Positions 60,987 through 64,000 of a stretch of DNA of 64,000 nt are shown piece by piece. Where the stretch lies: NCBI RefSeq assembly GCF_958295425.1, contig NC_081139.1, positions 27,037,463 to 27,101,462 of the forward strand, written 5' to 3'. Origin of the DNA: Solea solea. Its lineage: Eukaryota > Chordata > Actinopteri > Pleuronectiformes > Soleidae. The position numbers were made by a program, and so were the translations under genes. The notes under the pieces were generated by a model. That model did no database searches, had not been told where the DNA came from, and saw only the letters and a program-made list of their open reading frames with translations. Numbering within the stretch: the stretch's first letter is position 1; each line of letters opens with the position of its first letter.

Positions 60987-61111
60987 CTGAAAGGAAACAA
61001 AAACATCAGAGAGTTAATAAATGTTAGAGTCAGCAGCCGAGTGTGCGACACCACAATGACTTTGTTACATTTTACGCACTGTACCTTTAAAAGGCTCATA
61101 AAACTCTACCT

Positions 61112-61546
61112 ATCTTATGTTCACATGTTCACGTCTTTATCTCACTGTGAGACGACTTTTCCAACAGGAAACTGGAGTTTGTAAACCACTCACTCTCCCA
61201 CACCAAACCTCATAGAGAAAATCAGTGATTTTAACATCACACACACAGGAGTTGTTGAACCTCTGTTGCTTCCATCACTAAATGTCTTATTTTGTGACTT
61301 CGGCATTTGAAATCCTTTGTTCAGATTAACCTCAGTGACACAAAATGACCACATGAGGCAGCAGTAGACCAGCAGCTCCTGTGTCCCCACGAGCTAAAAT
61401 CACTGATTTTCTCAATGGACTTTGGTGTGGGAGAGTGAGTGTTTACAAACTTCAGTTTCCTGTTGGAAAAGTCTGTCTGACAGTGAGATAAAGACGTGAA
61501 CATGTTCTTATGGTGTTGTAGACGTGAGCAGGTGTAGACTTTAGCT
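61112..61546 (+). mobile_element. foldback MITE-like copy 13, most complete
   Basis: Arms of about 120 bp pair almost throughout: ACGTCTTTATCTCACTGTGA on the left against CAGTGAGATAAAGACGTGAA on the right, and CACTCTCCCACACCAAACCT against TTTGGTGTGGGAGAGTGAGT. It is the best reference copy for the family. Confidence 0.9.
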
Positions 61547-62127
61547 GGCAGCCATGTTTTCAGTGCAAAGAAAACAGCGACTATGTGCGAGTACTTCATA
61601 TAAAACACACTTTAGAGCTTTGTTAACGTAACGTATCATGAGCCTCTTTGTGTTTACCGCAGGAGTCTAGTGCATGTTCATCTCTGTCACAAATCTCCCT
61701 CTCATATTGATGAACTTGAGGAAAACACGGCGTTTCCCGAAGCGTGAAGACATTCTCTGTGTCTCTGTCTCTCGGGCTTAATTCCACGAGCGCCACTCCA
61801 CACGGACGGACGTCTGTCAAACGTTTCCCCCGCAGCAGAGCGGCTGCCGCCACGAGAGCCAACTAAACTCTCGGTAAGAAAACCTTGACAGCTGAAAACG
61901 ACTCGTGTCCAGGGAGCGAGCGGCGCAGCCAGATGTCGCCTCAGACTGCGGAGGACATCGTTTGTCTCCATCCGAGTGGAAACAAAACAGATTGTGTCTC
62001 TGAATTGCGGTGTTGTGAGGCTCGAGTGACCGCAGTCTGTCAGGGACAGTGAAGCCAAAGAGACATTTATATATCAGTGAAGCATATCATTACTCTGACC
62101 CTAACTGCTGATAAACTGAATTAGCAT

Positions 62128-62170
<43 letters not shown>

Positions 62171-62191
62171 TTTTTTTTTTTTTTTTTTTTA
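62128..62191. repeat. TA repeat followed by T run
   Basis: (TA)n to about 62,168, then about 23 T. Confidence 0.93.
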
Positions 62192-62429
62192 TTTACTTTA
62201 CGTTTTCAGGTCAAGTTATTTATACAGAAATTCTGTAAACAGACAATTAGAAAAAGGAAACATCATAATTATGTCATCTCAAAATCCACTGTCGTGTTTG
62301 TTTCTGCAACGCTGTCAATCAAAAAAGTGGCTCCGCCTTTCAGACAGTTCCTCCAATCATCATGCAGAAGCTCAGTGTCTGCGCCCACCCACTGCTCAAT
62401 TGACTCACAGAAATGACTAAAATACCACT

Positions 62430-64000
62430 AAAACAACTACAAAAACTGCTACCATGACTAATACTACCTACTACTAAACTACTACCAGAACATAACTAAA
62501 ATCCTACCAGAATGCGACTAAACTACCACTAAAACAACTACTAAAACTGCTACCATTACTACTACCAACTACTAAACTACTACCAGAACACGACTAAACT
62601 ACTACTAAAACTGCTACCATTACTATTACCTACTACTAAACTACTACCAGAACACGACTAAACTACTACCAGAACACGACTAAACTACTACTAAAACAAC
62701 TACTAAAACTGCTACCATTACTACTACCAACTACTAAACTACTACCAGAACACGACTAAACTACTACTAAAACTGCTACCATTACTACTACCAACTAAAA
62801 ACTACTACTAGAACACCACTAAACTACTACTAAAACTGCTACCATTACTACTACCTACTACTAAACTACTACCAGAACACCACTAAACTACTACCAGAAC
62901 ACAACTAAACTACTACCAGAACACAACAAACTACTACCAGATCACTACTAAACTACTACCAGAAAACAACTAAACTACCACTAAAACTGCTACCATTACT
63001 ACTACCAACTACTAAACTACTACCAGAACACGACTAAACTACTACTAAAACTGCTACCATTGCTACTACCAACTACTAAACTACTACCAGAACACGACTA
63101 AACTACTACTAAAACTGCTACCATTACTACTACCAACTACTAAACTACTACCAGAAAACAACTAAACTACCACTAAAACAACTACTAAAACTGCTACCAT
63201 TACTACTACCAACTACTACGAGAACACGACTAAACTACTACTAAAGCTGCTACCATTACTACTACCAACTACTACTAGAACACGACTAAACTACTACTAA
63301 AACTGCTACCATTACTACTACCTACTACTAAACTACTACCAGAACACGACTAAACTACTACCAGAACACGAATAAACTACTACTAGAACACGACTAAACT
63401 ACTACCAGATTACTGCTAAACTGCTACCAGAACACGACTAAACTACCACTAAAACTGCTACCATTACTACTACCAACTACTAAACTACTACCATAACACG
63501 ACTAAACTACTACTAAAGCTGCTACCATTACTACTACCTACTACTAAACTACTACCAGAACACGACTAAACTACTACCAGAACACAACTAAATTACTACC
63601 AGAACACTACTAAACTACTACCAGAAAATTACTAAACTACCACTAAAACAACTACAAAAACTGCTACCATTACTACTACTACCTACTACTAAGCAAATAC
63701 CAGAACACGACTACACTACTACCAGATCACTACTAAACTACTACCAGAAAACAACTAAACTACCACTAAAACTGCTACCATTACTACTACCAACTACTAC
63801 CAGAACACGACTTAACTACTACTAAAACTGCTACCACTACTACTACCAACTACTAAACTACTACCAGAACACGACTAAACTACTACTAAAACTGCTACCA
63901 TTACTACTACCAACTACTACCAGAACACGACTAAACTACTACTAAAACTGCTACCATTACTACAACCTACTACTAAACTACTACCAGAACACGACTAAAT
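62430..64000. repeat. ACT-rich long tandem array, reaching the window end
   Basis: About 1.57 kb of units such as CTAAACTACTACCAGAACAC and AAAACTGCTACCATTACTAC, with higher-order repetition of about 60-130 bp. Confidence 0.92.

Larger units (their letters stand above)
52639..60945 (-). other. dock3 intron w1-w2 (8.3 kb)
   Basis: No coding exon was found. It holds a CTG tract (53,392-53,463), an inverted-repeat element (54,317-55,276), a broken L2 copy (56,945-58,315) inside GATG/GCTA tandem repeats, a CT microsatellite (59,094-59,141) and otherwise AT-rich unique-looking sequence with nothing recognisable. Confidence 0.75.
60987..64000 (-). other. dock3 intron sequence upstream of w1
   Basis: No exon was recognised here. 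The stretch holds a complete foldback element (61,112-61,546), a TA/T-run microsatellite (62,128-62,191) and a 1.6-kb ACT-rich tandem array that continues to the end of the window. The missing exons 1-2 of dock3 must lie further upstream. Confidence 0.7.

Noticed and set aside
1..60986. Identification as dock4
   Set aside because: Key DHR-2 and tail segments follow DOCK3 and differ from DOCK4 (for example YHMH/YDLH and QYQHKQ/QCQTRQ type differences), although w47 and w50 resemble both.
60946..60990. An ATG in exon w1 (frame [13 protein letters not shown]) as a start codon
   Set aside because: The other frame gives [13 protein letters not shown], which fits the DOCK3 SH3 domain and the phase of w2.
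62430..64000. Regular repeats that might suggest a CRISPR array
   Set aside because: The units are degenerate, without constant repeats and unique spacers, and the genome is a vertebrate; it is a minisatellite. The same applies to the 34-35 kb array.

Overview
This window is animal genomic DNA, almost certainly from a ray-finned (teleost) fish. It carries exon-sized coding islands with GT-AG borders, many AC/GT microsatellites, a fish-type L2 LINE with its typical tail, and a high density of short foldback elements. It contains one host gene: the minus-strand orthologue of DOCK3 (dedicator of cytokinesis 3, also called MOCA), a Rac guanine-nucleotide exchange factor of the DOCK-B subfamily. 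The identification rests on my recollection of the human DOCK3 and DOCK4 proteins; no alignment was run. I could place 50 consecutive coding exons, numbered w1 to w50 in transcript order. Together they hold 5,400 nt and follow the protein from the second half of the N-terminal SH3 domain (w1, 60,946-60,986) through the DHR-1 lipid-binding C2-like domain (w13-w16), the armadillo-like helical region (w17-w33), the catalytic DHR-2 domain (about w34-w44) and part of the serine/proline-rich tail (w45-w50). About two 5' exons lie beyond base 64,000, and the end of the C-terminal tail lies before base 1.

Layout along the + strand: 1-5,300 tail and last DHR-2 exons; 5.8-11.2 kb DHR-2 exons; 11.2-23.1 kb helical-repeat exons; 24.0-26.2 kb DHR-1 exons; 26.5-34.0 kb N-terminal helical exons; 34.0-49.2 kb one 15-kb intron with a near-complete L2 LINE; 49.2-61.0 kb three N-terminal exons separated by large introns; 61-64 kb intron ending in a long tandem array. 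No second host gene was found on either strand.

The rest is repeats. There are at least 13 copies of a roughly 0.3-0.4 kb foldback (MITE-like) family with very long inverted arms. Other elements are a 707-bp hAT-like non-autonomous element nested in an older repeat with a near-perfect 8-bp target duplication, further inverted-repeat elements, three L2 3' ends each sitting in a tandem array, and many minisatellites.

The most notable observations are: (1) four or five dock3 introns with AC repeats just after the 5' splice site and GT repeats just before the 3' splice site, so the intron ends can pair; (2) two one-base insertions in adjacent exons (w44, w45) that break the frame of an otherwise intact gene; (3) a 27-nt microexon; (4) an in-frame alternative donor in w24; (5) a 25-nt C tract directly before the w46 acceptor; (6) a 180-bp array of AGGTCA half-sites at exact 10-bp spacing; (7) an L2 LINE with an intact 975-residue ORF and a tandemly duplicated 5' leader.
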